Shown here: positions 7,371-8,409 of the stretch, in pieces
Layout of the letters: every line of letters begins with the position of its first letter
Numbering within the stretch: position 1 is the first letter of the stretch
Assembly (NCBI GenBank): GCA_023257525.1
Contig: JALRCB010000037.1
Coordinates: forward strand, 1 to 8,409
DNA: 8,409 bases
Source: Candidatus Nanopelagicales bacterium
GTDB taxonomy: Bacteria; Actinomycetota; Actinomycetes; S36-B12; UBA5976
Reading direction: 5' to 3'
The notes under the pieces: generated by a model
Databases searched by the model: none
What the model was told of the DNA's origin: nothing
The model's input: the letters and a program-made list of their open reading frames with translations, nothing else
Translations under genes and position numbers: made by a program

Positions 7371-7415
7371 GCCTTCAATTCGGTGTTATTGCCCAAAAGG
7401 TGAAAGACTAGAGGC
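7371..7415 (+). other. Short aroE-aroC spacer
   Basis: This 45-base gap contains AAAAGGTGAAAG (7395-7406), which could act as a distant ribosome site (AGGTG ends 13 bases before ATG 7416), and GAGG (7411-7414), which ends 1 base before it. Neither spacing is ideal. No convincing terminator or promoter was seen, so aroC is probably co-transcribed with aroE. Confidence 0.5.
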
Positions 7416-8409
7416 ATGTTGCGTTGGTTGACCGCTGGAGAATCTCACGGGCCTGCGCTTTCCGCGATTATTGAGGGCTTGCCGGCTGGCATTGAAGTGC
7501 AAACTTCAGACATTGATGCCGCACTAGCCAGGCGTCGACTGGGGTTTGGCCGCGGCGCCCGAATGAAATTTGAGCAAGACGCAGTCACCATCACCGGCGG
7601 TATCCGTCATGGTTTAACCCAAGGTGGCCCAGTTGCAATAACCATTGCAAACTCCGAGTGGCCAAAATGGCAAGACGTTATGTCTGCTGATCCAGTGTCC
7701 GCCCAAGATCTAGAAAGTATTGCGCGCAATGCACCGCTAACTCGACCTCGTCCAGGTCATGCAGACTTAGCCGGGATGCAAAAGTACTCACACACTGATG
7801 CCAGGCCAATTTTGGAACGCGCTAGTGCTCGCGAGACTGCAGCTCGAGTTGCTCTTGGTGAAGTTGCTAAGAGATTTTTACTTCAAGCTGCCGGCATCAC
7901 CGTTATGAGTCACGTAGTAAGCATTGGAACAGTTGATACTGATTCAGATGAGATTCCAAACTTTTCAGATCTTGAGAAAATTGATCAAGATCCAGTCAGA
8001 TGTTTTTCGCCTACAGCTAGTGCAGCAATGCAAGTTGAAGTTACTGCAGCGCAATCAGATGGTGACACCCTGGGCGGCGTAGTCGAAGTCGTTGCACATG
8101 GCGTGCCAGTAGGTTTGGGTTCGCATGTTCACTGGGATCGCAGACTAGATAGCAAACTTGCCGCCGCTTTGATGGGCATCCAAGCAATCAAAGGCGTCGA
8201 GGTTGGTGATGGTTTTGAAACCTCGAGACGTCGCGGATCAATGGCTCATGATGAGATTTACCGTGAAGATGGGGAGATTCATCGCGAGACAGCGCGCAGT
8301 GGTGGAACTGAAGGCGGCATGAGTACGGGAGATGCCATCCGAGTTCGAGCTGCCATGAAACCAATTTCAACTGTGCCGCGCGCGCTTTCAACTATTGACG
8401 TGAACACAG
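7416..8409 (+). CDS. aroC: Chorismate synthase, N-terminal part (3' end outside window)
   Basis: Flavin-dependent enzyme converting 5-enolpyruvylshikimate 3-phosphate to chorismate, the last step of the shikimate pathway. 331 residues are present and the frame is still open at the right edge; actinobacterial AroC is about 390-400 residues, so roughly 60 are missing. It starts MLRWLTAGESHGP, the standard actinobacterial N-terminus, which fixes ATG 7416. Visible family motifs: GESHG with His11, RRRLGFGRGARM (39-50), NAPLTRPRPGHAD with His115 (the two conserved catalytic histidines), RASARETAAR (135-144), DGDTLGGVVE (215-224), IKGVEVGDGF (258-267), RSGGTEGGMSTG (294-305, flavin/phosphate region) and RAAMKPISTVPRAL (311-324). 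All are intact. In related genomes aroK and aroB commonly follow, which would complete an aro cluster with aroE, but they lie outside this window. Confidence 0.97.
   Translation, partial: MLRWLTAGESHGPALSAIIEGLPAGIEVQTSDIDAALARRRLGFGRGARMKFEQDAVTITGGIRHGLTQGGPVAITIANSEWPKWQDVMSADPVSAQDLESIARNAPLTRPRPGHADLAGMQKYSHTDARPILERASARETAARVALGEVAKRFLLQAAGITVMSHVVSIGTVDTDSDEIPNFSDLEKIDQDPVRCFSPTASAAMQVEVTAAQSDGDTLGGVVEVVAHGVPVGLGSHVHWDRRLDSKLAAALMGIQAIKGVEVGDGFETSRRRGSMAHDEIYREDGEIHRETARSGGTEGGMSTGDAIRVRAAMKPISTVPRALSTIDVNT

Noticed and set aside
1..8409. Mobile element, CRISPR array, defence system, tRNA or phage gene
   Set aside because: Nearly every base is accounted for by seven intact or edge-cut housekeeping genes; no spaced repeats, terminal inverted repeats, transposase or cloverleaf-like sequence was seen.

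Overview
This 8.4 kb window carries seven densely packed genes, all on the + strand. It reads as a conserved actinobacterial housekeeping neighbourhood: aspS (3' part), rarA, alaS, ruvX, mltG, aroE, aroC (5' part). The proteins look actinobacterial; for example, AlaRS begins MESAEIRSRF and AroC begins MLRWLTAGESHGP. From memory, the same order (aspS, rarA, alaS, ruvX, mltG, aroE, aroC) occurs in higher-GC actinobacteria such as Mycobacterium and Streptomyces, usually with extra genes in between. G+C is moderate, about 40-53% in lines counted by eye, and intergenic DNA is minimal. A genome-reduced, lower-GC planktonic actinobacterium is therefore plausible, for instance the freshwater acI lineage (Nanopelagicales) or small Microbacteriaceae. 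This placement is inference from composition and gene content, not a phylogeny.

Layout. Positions 2-910 hold the C-terminal half of aspartyl-tRNA synthetase. Its stop overlaps the start of rarA (903-2222), a AAA+ replication-fork maintenance ATPase. The only sizeable gap between genes, about 100 bases at 2223-2320, follows and probably holds the promoter for the next set. alaS (2321-4981) is followed by two in-frame stop codons and then immediately by ruvX (4985-5440). ruvX overlaps mltG (5437-6555) by ATGA, and mltG overlaps aroE (6555-7370) by one base. After 45 bases aroC begins at 7416 and runs off the window.

How the genes fit together. AspRS and AlaRS charge tRNAs. RarA and RuvX (YqgF) deal with stalled forks, recombination or RNA processing. 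MltG is a membrane-anchored lytic transglycosylase that terminates peptidoglycan strands. AroE and AroC are steps 4 and 7 of the shikimate route to chorismate. Spacing suggests at least two translationally coupled blocks, aspS-rarA and alaS-ruvX-mltG-aroE(-aroC). No mobile element, CRISPR array, tRNA or rRNA gene, or phage gene was seen. I found no previously undescribed system. The observations offered are small local features of otherwise ordinary genes.
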